A stretch of DNA of 64,000 nucleotides from JADKHC01 sp047600805 (GCA_047600805.1 JASGKG010000001.1:3038001-3102000), one strand, 5' to 3'; positions 49,578 through 59,120 are shown, counted from the stretch's first letter. A program made the numbers and translations. Notes: generated from the letters alone by a model not told the origin.

Positions 49578-50768
49578 TTATTCGATGATCTCGGTGATAC
49601 GACCGGCACCGATGGTGCGACCGCCTTCGCGGATAGCGAAGCGCTGGGTCTTTTCCATGGCGATCGGAGCGATCAACTCGATTTCGACGGCGATGTTGTC
49701 GCCCGGCATGATCATCTCAACGCCCTTCGGCAGATTGACGATACCGGTCACGTCGGTCGTACGGAAGTAGAACTGCGGACGGTAACCGTTGAAGAACGGC
49801 GTGTGGCGACCACCCTCTTCCTTGGTGAGAACATAGATCTCAGCCTTGGCCTTCTTATGCGGGGTGATCGACTTCGGAGCCGCGAGAACCTGACCGCGCT
49901 CGATGCCTTCTTTTTCCACGCCGCGGAGAAGAATACCGACGTTATCACCGGCTTGGCCGCTATCGAGCAGCTTGCGGAACATTTCGATGCCGGTTACGAC
50001 GGTCGTCGTCGTGTCCTTGAGGCCGACGATTTCGACGGTGTCGTTGATCTTGACGACGCCGCGTTCGATACGACCGGTAGCGACGGTGCCGCGGCCGGTG
50101 ATCGAGAAGACGTCTTCGACGGACATCAGGAAGGGCTTGTCGTTTTCACGAACCGGCTCCGGAATGTCGTTGTCGATCGCGGCCATGAGTTCTGCGATCG
50201 CCTTTTCACCCTCGGGTTTGCCTTCGAGAGCAGCGGTGGCGGAACCACGAACGATCGTGGTGGTGTCGCCTGGGAATTGGTACTTGGAGAGAAGCTCGCG
50301 GATTTCCATCTCGACGAGGTCGAGGAGCTCTTTGTCGTCGATGAGGTCGACCTTGTTGAGGAACACCACGATCTTCGGCACGCCGACTTGGCGGGCGAGG
50401 AGGATGTGCTCACGGGTCTGCGGCATTGGGCCGTCAGCAGCGGAAACGACGAGGATAGCGCCGTCCATTTGAGCCGCACCGGTGATCATGTTCTTGACGA
50501 AGTCAGCGTGTCCCGGGCAGTCGACGTGAGCGTAGTGACGCTTTTCCGACTCGTACTCCACGTGAGCGACGGAGATGGTGACGATCTTGGATGCGTCACG
50601 GACAGTGCCGCCCTTGGCGATGTCTGCGTAGGTCTTGACCTCTGCGAGACCTTTACGAGCTTGGACCGCGAGAATCGAGGTCGTCAGCGTGGTTTTACCG
50701 TGGTCGACGTGGCCGATGGTGCCGACGTTGACGTGCGGTTTCTTGCGTTCGAATGTGCCTTTAGCCAT
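49578..50768 (-). CDS. tuf: elongation factor Tu
   Basis: GTPase that delivers aminoacyl-tRNA. It has 396 residues. G motifs are GHVDHGKTTLTTSILAV, DCPGHADFVKNM and FLNKVDLIDDKELLDLVEME; C-terminal parts include GDNVGILLRGVEKEGIERGQ and FFNGYRPQFYFRTTDVTG. The only tuf copy in the window. It lies between tRNA-Thr and tRNA-Trp. A CGTCGG/CCGACG stem (50813-50831) sits in its leader. Confidence 0.99.
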   Translation of the reverse strand: MAKGTFERKKPHVNVGTIGHVDHGKTTLTTSILAVQARKGLAEVKTYADIAKGGTVRDASKIVTISVAHVEYESEKRHYAHVDCPGHADFVKNMITGAAQMDGAILVVSAADGPMPQTREHILLARQVGVPKIVVFLNKVDLIDDKELLDLVEMEIRELLSKYQFPGDTTTIVRGSATAALEGKPEGEKAIAELMAAIDNDIPEPVRENDKPFLMSVEDVFSITGRGTVATGRIERGVVKINDTVEIVGLKDTTTTVVTGIEMFRKLLDSGQAGDNVGILLRGVEKEGIERGQVLAAPKSITPHKKAKAEIYVLTKEEGGRHTPFFNGYRPQFYFRTTDVTGIVNLPKGVEMIMPGDNIAVEIELIAPIAMEKTQRFAIREGGRTIGAGRITEIIE

Positions 50769-50838
50769 GGAGTTTGAGACGTTGTGAGTTAGATGTTTTG
50801 ACCTCGTTTTAGCGTCGGGAAGTCACCGACGTTGACCC

Positions 50839-50914
50839 TGGAGCCCAGAACCGGATTTGAACCGGCGACCTCGTCCTTACCAAGGACGTGCTCTGCCAAC
50901 TGAGCTATCTGGGC
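50839..50914 (-). tRNA. tRNA-Thr (anticodon GGT)
   Basis: Acceptor GCCCAGA pairs with TCTGGGC. The D arm is GCTCAGTTGGCAGAGC, the anticodon stem CGTCC/GGACG has loop TTGGTAA with GGT at plus-strand 50879-50881, and the T arm is CCGGTTCAAATCCGG. Discriminator T and an encoded CCA end at 50839. It is upstream of tuf in the same orientation, as in the E. coli thrT-tufB unit. Confidence 0.97.
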
Positions 50915-51011
50915 AGACCAAGGGATGGATCAAAAAACATGAAAAAGAGCGAAGAACGTGAAGGTCGGGTTTTACCCCGTCAACTGAAATTATGCGCAAT
51001 TGCATAAATTC

Positions 51012-51755
51012 CTACGGTCCTACGCGCAACGCGTAAAATCCGGGCGCCAAACGTGCACCCAAACGATAGTTCTTGGCAATAAAGCGCCGAAAGAATTCAT
51101 CCACCTGCTCGACACCGGAGCCGGTTGTGACGGTTAAATCGCCGATCAAACCCGTCGCGTCGACCGCGGCTAACAGTTCAAGCGGCCTCTCCCAGTCGAG
51201 CGATGGAAGCTTTTCACCATTTTCCGCCTGCAGAGCGGTCGAAATGACCGGTCGCCCCGTCTGCATTTGGACGACTTCCAGGTAAGCCAAGCGGGCACTC
51301 AGAGGGCTGTAAGCATAGTTGATCCGTCCAAATCCGAAAAATGGATATGGCCTTTCACCCACATCAACCACCGCAATGGGGTTATTAGGGACTTGTATTG
51401 GTTCAGGAAAACTCAGTTTTCGAACGTCGTATTCTTCAAACGCGTATTGCGGGGCGAACGACCTAAAGGCTGCGCCAGGTTCCCGTTTCATGCGAATCGG
51501 AAGAGCCGGATCGCTGCTGTTAAAGCGCGTCGGCCGGAATAGTGGCGCAGGATCGTTCAATTCCACCTGCTGCTGCAAGTGATCGGTGGCGGCATCTGAA
51601 GGGATAAGGATCTGAGGAATGGCGGGATTTGATGGTTGCGCTTGAACCAATCGAGGCGGACGCACACGGGTGGCGAGAAACACCACACCAGCTACGAGCA
51701 AAACCGCTACCGCTATGGCAACACCAAGAATACTGCCCTGCCCCTTTGCACTCAT
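51012..51755 (-). CDS. membrane-anchored periplasmic protein of the ExbBD cluster (TonB-like?)
   Basis: A 247-residue protein with one N-terminal membrane span (ILGVAIAVAVLLVAGVVFL, residues 9-27). A Pro-rich stretch (RPPRLVQAQPSNPAIPQILI) and a soluble C-terminal part follow. The last 55 residues (GLIGDLTVTTGSG, then EFFRRFIAKNYRLGARLAPG) recall the arrangement of a TonB C-terminal domain, but no firm signature is present. It starts 4 bases after exbD, so it belongs to the same operon. A TonB- or TolA-like transducer is an inference from context. Confidence 0.65.
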   Translation of the reverse strand: MSAKGQGSILGVAIAVAVLLVAGVVFLATRVRPPRLVQAQPSNPAIPQILIPSDAATDHLQQQVELNDPAPLFRPTRFNSSDPALPIRMKREPGAAFRSFAPQYAFEEYDVRKLSFPEPIQVPNNPIAVVDVGERPYPFFGFGRINYAYSPLSARLAYLEVVQMQTGRPVISTALQAENGEKLPSLDWERPLELLAAVDATGLIGDLTVTTGSGVEQVDEFFRRFIAKNYRLGARLAPGFYALRVGP

Positions 51756-51759
51756 CGGA

Positions 51760-52206
51760 CTATTCGGATTTCAGCTCCTGCTGAGCAGCGAGCTGGATGC
51801 TCTTAAAACCTACAGCCCTCGCAGCGTCGTAGATTTTCTTCAGCATTTCAGACGGCGCGTTTTTGTCCATGATCACGAGTAGGACGGAATCAGGAGCACG
51901 TTTCGCCTGTTTTTTTAGCCAAGGAGTAAGTTGCGCGTCATTCAGCAAACCCGAGTCCCCCCACATCTCACCGCTCGCATACACGCTGATCGTCACCCGG
52001 GTGTATTGAGCGGCTTCAATCGCGTAGGGACTGCTGCCAATCTGCAGGTCTGCACCGCTGATTCTCAGACCAGGTGAAAGGATGAAACGCGATCCGAACA
52101 GCGAAAAAAACAAAGCGATCAGCGCTCCATTCACGAGGAACAGAAAATCGTAATTGCGCGGCGGCGGACGCAGCTTCGAGAGAAGATCAAGCGGACGCGT
52201 GATCAC
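51760..52206 (-). CDS. ExbD/TolR-like protein
   Basis: Peptidoglycan-side subunit of a proton-driven motor with ExbB. The 148-residue form starts at GTG 52206 (MITRPLDLLSKLRPPPRNYD), inside the end of exbB. One membrane span (FLFLVNGALIALFFSLFG, about residues 21-38) precedes a periplasmic domain with VTISVYASGEMWG and the ExbD-like DSVLLVIMDKNAPSEMLKKI. The classic membrane Asp of ExbD/TolR is replaced: the span has no acidic residue, only the Asp just before it. A longer frame to 52299 is antisense-like Arg-rich and rejected. Confidence 0.75.
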   Translation of the reverse strand: MITRPLDLLSKLRPPPRNYDFLFLVNGALIALFFSLFGSRFILSPGLRISGADLQIGSSPYAIEAAQYTRVTISVYASGEMWGDSGLLNDAQLTPWLKKQAKRAPDSVLLVIMDKNAPSEMLKKIYDAARAVGFKSIQLAAQQELKSE

Positions 52207-52921
52207 GTGCAGAAATGGTTGGAATGATCTTCGTCGTGCTGGGATCCGCCGGAGCAGGCGCCGGGCGAACTGCGGGTTCGCCACCTGCGGAGCCGCCATT
52301 TCGGTAATCGGTCAACAAGTACTGCATGATCTCGTTGCCGGACCATTCCACGTCACGAACGATCGCACGGACACGTCCGACCAAAAAATGATATCCCAGG
52401 TGAATGGGGATCGCGACGATCAGGCTGGCCGCCGTCGTGATGAGCGCCTGCCACATACCGCCAGCGAGAGCGTTCACTGTCGCGTATTGGCCGCCGTGGC
52501 TGAAGGCGTAGAACGTCGTAATCATTCCGAGCAAGGTCCCGAGAAGTCCGACCAAAGGCATGATTTGCCCTAACGCAGCCAAAGAACCAAGGCGGCGCTC
52601 CAAAGCGGGAATTTCGACCACAGCGGCTTCCTGAACGGCAAAGCGCATTTTCTCCGCGTCTTCCGCAGCGTTGAGCAACGCGGCTTTCACCACGGACGGC
52701 ACCGGTCCGGGTGCTTCTTCGCAGAGCGTCAGCGCCTCGACGATGCGCCGTTTCGCAAGAGCGTTTTTGATACCTTCGATAAACTGTTTCGAGCGAATCT
52801 GGCTGCGATGCAGAAAGAGGGTGCGCTCAATCAAAATAACGAGCGCCACCACGGCAACCAGTAGCACGATGAACATCATCGGACCACCGCTGGAAAAAAG
52901 ACTGAAATCAAAGGCTGACAT
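52187..52921 (-). CDS. MotA/TolQ/ExbB proton-channel family protein
   Basis: Inner-membrane motor subunit. It has 244 residues from ATG 52921 (MSAFDFSLFSSGG); a TTG 27 bases upstream is an alternative. Three membrane spans are visible: MMFIVLLVAVVALVILIERT, GQIMPLVGLLGTLLGMITTF and ALITTAASLIVAIPIHLGYH. The second and third form the family's conserved proton path with the typical Thr and small residues. It overlaps exbD by 20 bases and follows the TPR gene by 74. Confidence 0.9.
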   Translation of the reverse strand: MSAFDFSLFSSGGPMMFIVLLVAVVALVILIERTLFLHRSQIRSKQFIEGIKNALAKRRIVEALTLCEEAPGPVPSVVKAALLNAAEDAEKMRFAVQEAAVVEIPALERRLGSLAALGQIMPLVGLLGTLLGMITTFYAFSHGGQYATVNALAGGMWQALITTAASLIVAIPIHLGYHFLVGRVRAIVRDVEWSGNEIMQYLLTDYRNGGSAGGEPAVRPAPAPADPSTTKIIPTISARDHASA

Positions 52922-52995
52922 CGAGAATGGTTGCGGTCTTATGGGCAAAAGAAGCGGGCGTAAACGCTAAATACGGCGCCCCATTCATGTTTAGT

Positions 52996-55638
52996 TTACG
53001 GTTTTCCCTGCGAACGGAGCAGGTTGAGACGTTCCTGGGCCTGATTCACGTACGGCAGGTTTTTGCGAAGGATTAGATTGTACGCTTCGATCGCTTGTTC
53101 CGGTTTGTGCTCGCGTTCCAGCAAATCAGCGAAATCAAAAAGCGTTTTCGAAACCCAGAAACGCCCCTTGGCGCCGAGTGTTTCGGCGGTGGCGTCGTTC
53201 GGGAAGATGTTGCCAATCAGCTGTCCCCAGACTTTGCGCCCCCCTTCGTCGTCGCCTCGGCGGGTAAGATTTAGACCATATTTATAGCCGGCTTCGACGC
53301 GGATATCGATTGGGGCGCCCTGCATGTCCATAAGCCCTTCATAGAGCGTAGCGGCTTTTTCCTGATGGGAGGCGTCCGACGTCGCTTGGGCCGCATGGCA
53401 ATCGGCGAGCGCCAATTTGGCTGCCAGCACGTCTTGGTGACGGGGAAAGTCATTCACGAGTTGTTCGAAATGGGTCTGAGCCGAAGGATTGTCGTTCATG
53501 AGGCGCAGCAGGTTTCCCTGCTTCATCCGCGCGTAAAAAACCATTTCGCTATTGGGATAAGCCTCAATGAGTCCCTGCAGAATGCGGAAGGCATCGTCGA
53601 GGAATCGCTTTTGCGAGCGGCGCTCGGCGTATTGAGCGGCTTGATACAGCGCGTAAGGCGCATAGCTGCTGGTCTTGTATTCTTCAGCCAACGTCTTGAG
53701 ACAACCTTGCGCGTCCACCAGTTGGCCATTCGCCGAGTGATAGTCCGCCTCGACAATATACGAATACGCGGCGGCATCCGCCTTTGGGTGTTCCGCACGC
53801 AGTTTTCGCAATCGCTCGAGCGCATCGGAGGGACGCGGCGGGGTGAGTGCAAAATTGGACTGCGCCTGCAACAGCATCGTCAGGCTGGAGATCTGGGAGC
53901 GCAAAACCGGCTCAACCGACTCTAAGGAATTCAGCAAAGCGTCTGCGAGTGTGATAGCCCGCGCGGGTTCACCGGCCTTGAACGCGAGGGTGGCTTGCAG
54001 CCATCCAAGCTGCGCCTTGAGATCGGCCGGCAGTTTTCCAACATCGCTATTTGTCTCAAACGCGCGGTTCAGCCTCGCGTACGCCTTTCCAACTTCGCCA
54101 GCGGCCTCAAGCGCACGAGCGAAGTTCCATTCTGCTTTCCAACGGTTATCAGCATCGAAACGCGGATCTGATGACAATTTTTCCAGCAGCTCCTGGGCTC
54201 GGTTGAAGCGATCGCTTTTGGCTTCGTCCACGTTGGCGGCCTCCAATTCGGAAAGCAGTCGCTGGAACATCAGCTGACCTGGGACAATACCAGCAGGAAC
54301 TTCTTCGACCGCGGCGGCGTAAGCGTCGGCCGCATTACGAAAGTCGGGCGAAGAGTGAGAAACTAAGCCCGCCCGGAACCAAGCTTCTGCGAGCATCACG
54401 CCAAGCTGGGCGCGAGTTTCGCCCGGCGGTAAAAATTTCCTGGCCTCCGTGGCCTGGTTGGCAGCGTTGCGATAGCGGCCCGTCTCCCAAGCCGAGCCGG
54501 CGAGGATGCTATGCCCGAGACCTTTGTATTGAGACCCTGGATACTGCTCGAGCAGCCGGTTGGCGTCACCTTCGGCGCGCGGATAATTTTTATCGCCGAG
54601 CGCCATCTGTGCACGGAAGAGCAGCAGATCTTCGAGCAAAGGATGCGCCACGGCGGCACCCACCAGATCGTCGAGCCGGCGGCGAAAATCGTCGCGATTG
54701 CCACCGGACTTAGAGGCACGCGCCAACATCTGCACGGCAACGCGCTGTTTGGCGCGATCGACACCGCTGGCGAGCAAAGTCCCTAGAGCGTTTCGGCCGA
54801 TCCCTTCGTCCGCACCGCTGATCACACCGAGAAGCAAGCGCCACTCGTCCGCCGTGGCTTTTTCATCGACAGGCAACGCCTGCAGTTGGCGCTGCAGCAA
54901 AGTGATCGCCTCGGACTTTTTCCCGAGGCCGTTCAGCTCGATCGCGTAAGCCCGAATCCAAAAGTACACCTCGCGGCCACGCCCCTGAAGCTTGTCGATT
55001 TGTTGCTTCATTTGAGCGGCGCGGGGCTCCGAGAACTCGCCCATTTTCAATGTCGCTTCTTCACGTGCCAGAGAAAACCGGGTGCGTTGAATCTCGTTCC
55101 GTGCGGCATCGACCGCCTGCTGAAATAACGCCGCCGCCCTCGCGGGCTCGGCCAACATGCCTTGGAGCAAAAATAACCAGCCACGATCCGCCTCGTCCAA
55201 CTGGTCGGCCGGGATTCGCGCGGCAGTGGAACGCGCTTCGTCCATGCGCCGTTGGCGAACAGCCACCATCGCCAGGCGCAATTGGAGTGCCGGTGTAGGC
55301 AACCCAACATAGCCCTTGAGAGCAGTGCCGGCCTCGGCCGCACGATCGTCCTCCAGCAGAGCAGTCGCTTGATCGACCAGCAGCTGATTGCGCAAATCCG
55401 GCTTTACCGCCGGATTGTCGATGAGCTTTTGGTAAAGATCGACGGCCACGGGCGAGAAGCCCATTTCCATCGCACGTTGCGCAGCGAGGCGCTGGGCGGA
55501 TATATTGCCCGACTGCGGCTCGGCGTTTTTGGGCATGAGCGGAGCCGGTAGGACGATTTCCTGGGCCAAACCGACGCCTAGGGATAGCAACAGCAGGACC
55601 GAGCCAAATATAAGTCTGGAGCAGAGCGTTGAGCGCAT
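52996..55638 (-). CDS. large secreted tetratricopeptide-repeat protein
   Basis: An 880-residue protein from ATG 55638. A signal peptide (RLIFGSVLLLLSLGVGLAQE, residues 8-27) sends it to the periplasm. The rest is almost all paired helices of the TPR type, for example AQRAMEMGFSPVAVDLYQKL, LYQAAQYAERRSQKRFLDDA, YARMKQGNLLRLMNDNPSAQ and PEQAIEAYNLILRKNLPYV. A role as a protein-binding scaffold working with the ExbB/ExbD motor is suggested by the tight gene order, similar in style to Tol or gliding-motor clusters. The exact partner is unknown. Confidence 0.82.
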   Translation of the reverse strand: MRSTLCSRLIFGSVLLLLSLGVGLAQEIVLPAPLMPKNAEPQSGNISAQRLAAQRAMEMGFSPVAVDLYQKLIDNPAVKPDLRNQLLVDQATALLEDDRAAEAGTALKGYVGLPTPALQLRLAMVAVRQRRMDEARSTAARIPADQLDEADRGWLFLLQGMLAEPARAAALFQQAVDAARNEIQRTRFSLAREEATLKMGEFSEPRAAQMKQQIDKLQGRGREVYFWIRAYAIELNGLGKKSEAITLLQRQLQALPVDEKATADEWRLLLGVISGADEGIGRNALGTLLASGVDRAKQRVAVQMLARASKSGGNRDDFRRRLDDLVGAAVAHPLLEDLLLFRAQMALGDKNYPRAEGDANRLLEQYPGSQYKGLGHSILAGSAWETGRYRNAANQATEARKFLPPGETRAQLGVMLAEAWFRAGLVSHSSPDFRNAADAYAAAVEEVPAGIVPGQLMFQRLLSELEAANVDEAKSDRFNRAQELLEKLSSDPRFDADNRWKAEWNFARALEAAGEVGKAYARLNRAFETNSDVGKLPADLKAQLGWLQATLAFKAGEPARAITLADALLNSLESVEPVLRSQISSLTMLLQAQSNFALTPPRPSDALERLRKLRAEHPKADAAAYSYIVEADYHSANGQLVDAQGCLKTLAEEYKTSSYAPYALYQAAQYAERRSQKRFLDDAFRILQGLIEAYPNSEMVFYARMKQGNLLRLMNDNPSAQTHFEQLVNDFPRHQDVLAAKLALADCHAAQATSDASHQEKAATLYEGLMDMQGAPIDIRVEAGYKYGLNLTRRGDDEGGRKVWGQLIGNIFPNDATAETLGAKGRFWVSKTLFDFADLLEREHKPEQAIEAYNLILRKNLPYVNQAQERLNLLRSQGKP

Positions 55639-55779
55639 GTTTGCCCGGAAATTGCCCGGGGCTGCTCCAAGACGCAAGCCCTCGCCCTCGATAGAAAATA
55701 TCCGGGAAAATGTAATCACTTCCTTCTCGTATGCCGGCCTTTAATAGGCAAACTTCGCCAGTCGAACCAATCGTTATCC

Positions 55780-56382
55780 ATGAGTACTCTCTTGATAGCC
55801 CTCGGCATCATCGCCGTAATCGTCATCCTGGTGGCCCTTTGGGTGGCTGGGATTTACAACAGCCTGGTCGGTCTTCGTAATCGCTTTAAAAACGCCTTCG
55901 CACAAATCGATGTGCAACTGAAGCGGCGCTACGACCTCATCCCCAATCTCGTCGAAACCGCCAAAGGCTATCTCAAGCACGAACGCGAAACGCTCGAGGC
56001 CGTGATCAAGGCGCGCAACATCGCCGCCGCCGCCGCGCAGGCCGCCGCCGCGAATCCCGCCGACGCAAATGCGATGCGCAGCCTCGCCGGCGCCGAAACT
56101 GGGCTGGTCGGCGCGCTTAGCCGATTGATGGTGGTTTCGGAGCAGTACCCGGAGTTAAAGGCCAATCAAAACATGATGCAGCTGACCGAGGAGCTGACTT
56201 CGACGGAAAACAAAATTTCGTTTGCCCGGCAGGCTTACAACGACTCAGTGATGACCTACAACACGACGCGCGAGACTTTCCCCAACGTGATTTTCTCTGG
56301 CATGTTTGGATTTTTGCCGGCCGAACTTTTCAAGATCGACGATCCCACCGAACGCAACGCGCCGCAGGTCAAGTTTACCTAA
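55780..56382 (+). CDS. lemA: LemA family protein
   Basis: A membrane-anchored helical protein of unknown biochemical role, often next to membrane metalloproteases. It has 200 residues. The N-terminal span LLIALGIIAVIVILVALWVA is followed by the family signature NAFAQIDVQLKRRYDLIPNL near residue 40, VETAKGYLKHE, and the C-terminal ENKISFARQAYNDSVMTYN. It starts a plus-strand group with a membrane protein and an M48 peptidase. Confidence 0.95.
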   Translation: MSTLLIALGIIAVIVILVALWVAGIYNSLVGLRNRFKNAFAQIDVQLKRRYDLIPNLVETAKGYLKHERETLEAVIKARNIAAAAAQAAAANPADANAMRSLAGAETGLVGALSRLMVVSEQYPELKANQNMMQLTEELTSTENKISFARQAYNDSVMTYNTTRETFPNVIFSGMFGFLPAELFKIDDPTERNAPQVKFT

Positions 56383-56397
56383 AGCGCTGCTCGCTGC

Positions 56398-57129
56398 ATG
56401 TACCGCAATCTCGATCCGGTACGTGTCGTCGAAACCGCCGATACTCTCCAGCGGCGCGTGGCTGCGCGCTTTCCCGAATCTGGCTTGAGCCGAGTCGCCG
56501 CTGAACTCGCCGCGGTCTCCAAGGATGCTGCGGCGCACGCGCGCTGGCTCGGCCGGCCAAACTGGACGCTCCGTGTCCTCGCTGGCTTTGCGATCGCGCT
56601 ATTGCTCCTGATCGTCGGCGCGACTGGCTACGCCGGCATCACCGCGTTGCACACGCGCTTGGAACCCGGTTCCTTGGCCGATTTTCTACAAGGGCTCGAC
56701 GCTGCGATCAACGAAACCGTTTTGCTCGGCGTCGCGATCGTGTTTCTGATCCGCATGGAAACGCGCATCAAAAGGAAGCGGGTGCAAAAGGCGATTCACG
56801 TACTGCGGTCGATTGCTCACATCATCGACATGCATCAGCTGACGAAAGACCCGCACCGCACGCTTCAGCCAAGCCCAACCGTCGCTTCGGTCAAAAAACC
56901 GCCGCTCACGGCGTTGGAACTCGAGCGCTACTTGGACTATTGCGCTGAACTCTTGGCGGTCTGCAGCAAAGTCGCAGCCATTTACGTGCAACATTTCGAA
57001 GACGAAGTCGCTCTCGAAGCGGTCAACGATCTCGAAAACCTCACGACAAGCCTTTCGCGAAACATTTGGCAGAAAATCGTGATTCTCGGACGGGATCTCA
57101 AAGGACTCCCAGGCGCGGAAGTACTCTAG
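56398..57129 (+). CDS. membrane protein of unknown function between lemA and M48 peptidase
   Basis: A 243-residue protein with two membrane spans (VLAGFAIALLLLIVGATGYA near residue 60, and ETVLLGVAIVFLIRM near residue 105). Helical cytoplasmic parts flank them, including LRSIAHIIDMHQLTKDPHRT, a segment that recurs in proteins found beside LemA. It starts 15 bases after lemA and ends 20 bases before the peptidase, so the three act as an operon. No enzymatic motif is seen. Confidence 0.8.
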   Translation: MYRNLDPVRVVETADTLQRRVAARFPESGLSRVAAELAAVSKDAAAHARWLGRPNWTLRVLAGFAIALLLLIVGATGYAGITALHTRLEPGSLADFLQGLDAAINETVLLGVAIVFLIRMETRIKRKRVQKAIHVLRSIAHIIDMHQLTKDPHRTLQPSPTVASVKKPPLTALELERYLDYCAELLAVCSKVAAIYVQHFEDEVALEAVNDLENLTTSLSRNIWQKIVILGRDLKGLPGAEVL

Positions 57130-57149
57130 TCGCGCCGAATTTTTCCGTC

Positions 57150-59120
57150 ATGGATTTTTTTCAAGCCCAAGCTCGGGCACAGAAACGCACCAAAAAACTC
57201 GTCGCGCTGTTCGTTGCGGGCGTCGGGATCACGATCGCGGTCACCTACTTCGTCATCGTGATTCTGTTGGCTCAGATCAACAGCCGCAGTTCCCACCACC
57301 GCCGGAACTACGATTACTATTACGAGCAGAGCGCCAGCCGTGCCCAAATCGATTTCTGGGATCCGAAGCTGCTCTTGATGGTGGCGGGCGGAACCGTTGG
57401 CGTGATTGCCGGTGCCGCGTTGTTCAAGACCGCCCAGCTTCGCAGCGGCGGTCCGGCGGTCGCCGAAATGGTCGGCGGCCGGCGCGTCGATTCATCCACA
57501 ACCGATCTCAAGGAGAAACGACTGGTCAACGTTGTGGAAGAGATGGCCATCGCTTCGGGTATTCCTGTGCCGGCGGTTTATGTTCTGGACGACGAAGTCG
57601 GCATCAACGCCTTCGCCGCGGGCTTGACGCACAGCGACGCCGTGGTCGCCGTCACACGCGGCACGCTCGAGAAACTTAACCGCGACGAATTGCAGGGCGT
57701 GGTCGCCCACGAATTCAGCCACATCCTCAACGGCGACATGCGTCTGAATATCCGGCTGGTCGCTGTACTTTTCGGAATATTTTTCCTCACGATCATCGGC
57801 AGCGGGCTGATCCGCAGCGTCCGCTTCGCCGGCGGAAGCCGCAATAAACGTGATAATCGCATTGTGCTCGTGGTTCTGGCGATCGGTTTGGCGCTTTTGG
57901 TTATCGGCTATATTGCGTATTTCTTCGGCCGACTCATTCAGGCCGCAGTTTCGCGGCAACGCGAGTTCCTGGCCGACGCTTCGGCTGTGCAATTCACGCG
58001 CAACCCCGGTGGGATCACCGGCGCGCTGAAAAAAATCGGCGGTTACTCCATGGGCAGCCAAGTTTCAAATGCCAACGCCACGGCCATCGGACACTTCTTC
58101 TTCGCACAAGGCCTGCGCTCGGGATTCATCGGACTCTTCGCCACCCACCCTCCACTGGATGTTCGTATTCGCGAGATCGATCCGCAGTTTGACGGCAAGT
58201 TCATCGAACCTGCAGAAACAATCGACATCTCCAAAGAAACTTTCGTTTCCGCCGGGCTCGTTTCGCCACCGCCCATCAAGCCGCGCGTCACCGTGCCCTT
58301 GGCTCGTCCGAGCGGAGGCAACCAGGCGGTCAGCGCCATCGGCACCGTCAGTCCAGAACAAGTGGCCAATGCACAAGCACTGATCGACGAGATTCCCGTT
58401 TCGCTCCGGCAGGCCGCACGAACCAAAACGGAAGCCACGGCGCTGGTCTATGCCCTGTTGCTCGACGAGCGGGCGGAGATCCGGGCACAGCAACTCGCGT
58501 TATTACCGGCAAGCGCCAGCGAGCCGATAACCGCCCTTGCAGACGCGTTGGCCCAGCTCGAGGCGCGGCACAAATTCCCGCTCTGCCAGCTTTCGATCCC
58601 AGCACTCCGCGAATTGAACGACGAGGAAGTGGCGGGCCTGTTCGCCACCATCGATGGGCTGATAAAAGCCGACGCACAGGTGACGCTCTATGAGTTTACG
58701 CTGCAGAAATTCCTAAGCCGGCAACTGATCATGAGCCACTCGCCGAAACTGTCGCTGGGCGCGCAGGTTTATTCGTTTAACGCCCTGCGCGAGCCGATAC
58801 TCGTGGCGATCTCCGCGATGGCCTACGCCTCGGCCGGCGACCAGAATCAAGCAGGAGCGGCCTTCGCTCGCGGCATGGCATTGCTCAAAACGCTCGAGGG
58901 TGCCCACGAGCTACTCAGGCCCGAAGAATGCGGTACCGACAAACTCGATTCAGCACTCGATCAACTCGCACGCGCCGCCAGCCCGATCAAACAACGGGTT
59001 CTCGCAGGCTGCGCCCAAGCCGCGTTGAGCGACGGTGGAATTTCAGTGGGCGAAGCCGAGCTATTGCGGCTTTTTTCGGCCTGTCTGGACTGTCCGATGC
59101 CGCCGCTCGTGACGGCATAG
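57150..59120 (+). CDS. membrane-bound M48 family zinc metallopeptidase
   Basis: A 656-residue protease from ATG 57150 (MDFFQAQARAQKRTKK). Two N-terminal spans (LVALFVAGVGITIAVTYFVI, and one near residue 75) precede the catalytic part. The zinc motif is VVAHEFSHILNGDMRL near residue 190, two more spans follow (AVLFGIFFLTIIGSGLI, IVLVVLAIGLALLVIGYIAY), and the third ligand Glu is in SRQREFLADASAVQF. After residue 350 comes a helical C-terminal region of about 300 residues not typical of HtpX. Pairing with LemA suggests membrane-protein quality control. Confidence 0.92.
   Translation: MDFFQAQARAQKRTKKLVALFVAGVGITIAVTYFVIVILLAQINSRSSHHRRNYDYYYEQSASRAQIDFWDPKLLLMVAGGTVGVIAGAALFKTAQLRSGGPAVAEMVGGRRVDSSTTDLKEKRLVNVVEEMAIASGIPVPAVYVLDDEVGINAFAAGLTHSDAVVAVTRGTLEKLNRDELQGVVAHEFSHILNGDMRLNIRLVAVLFGIFFLTIIGSGLIRSVRFAGGSRNKRDNRIVLVVLAIGLALLVIGYIAYFFGRLIQAAVSRQREFLADASAVQFTRNPGGITGALKKIGGYSMGSQVSNANATAIGHFFFAQGLRSGFIGLFATHPPLDVRIREIDPQFDGKFIEPAETIDISKETFVSAGLVSPPPIKPRVTVPLARPSGGNQAVSAIGTVSPEQVANAQALIDEIPVSLRQAARTKTEATALVYALLLDERAEIRAQQLALLPASASEPITALADALAQLEARHKFPLCQLSIPALRELNDEEVAGLFATIDGLIKADAQVTLYEFTLQKFLSRQLIMSHSPKLSLGAQVYSFNALREPILVAISAMAYASAGDQNQAGAAFARGMALLKTLEGAHELLRPEECGTDKLDSALDQLARAASPIKQRVLAGCAQAALSDGGISVGEAELLRLFSACLDCPMPPLVTA

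Noticed and set aside
49560..50777. 405-codon plus-strand frame opposite tuf
   Set aside because: It mirrors tuf almost end to end, a known artefact of tuf codon usage.
50990..51007. TTATGC/GCATAA palindrome before tRNA-Thr as an operator
   Set aside because: Arms are only 6 bp in an A/T-rich intergenic stretch; no second copy or promoter context supports it.
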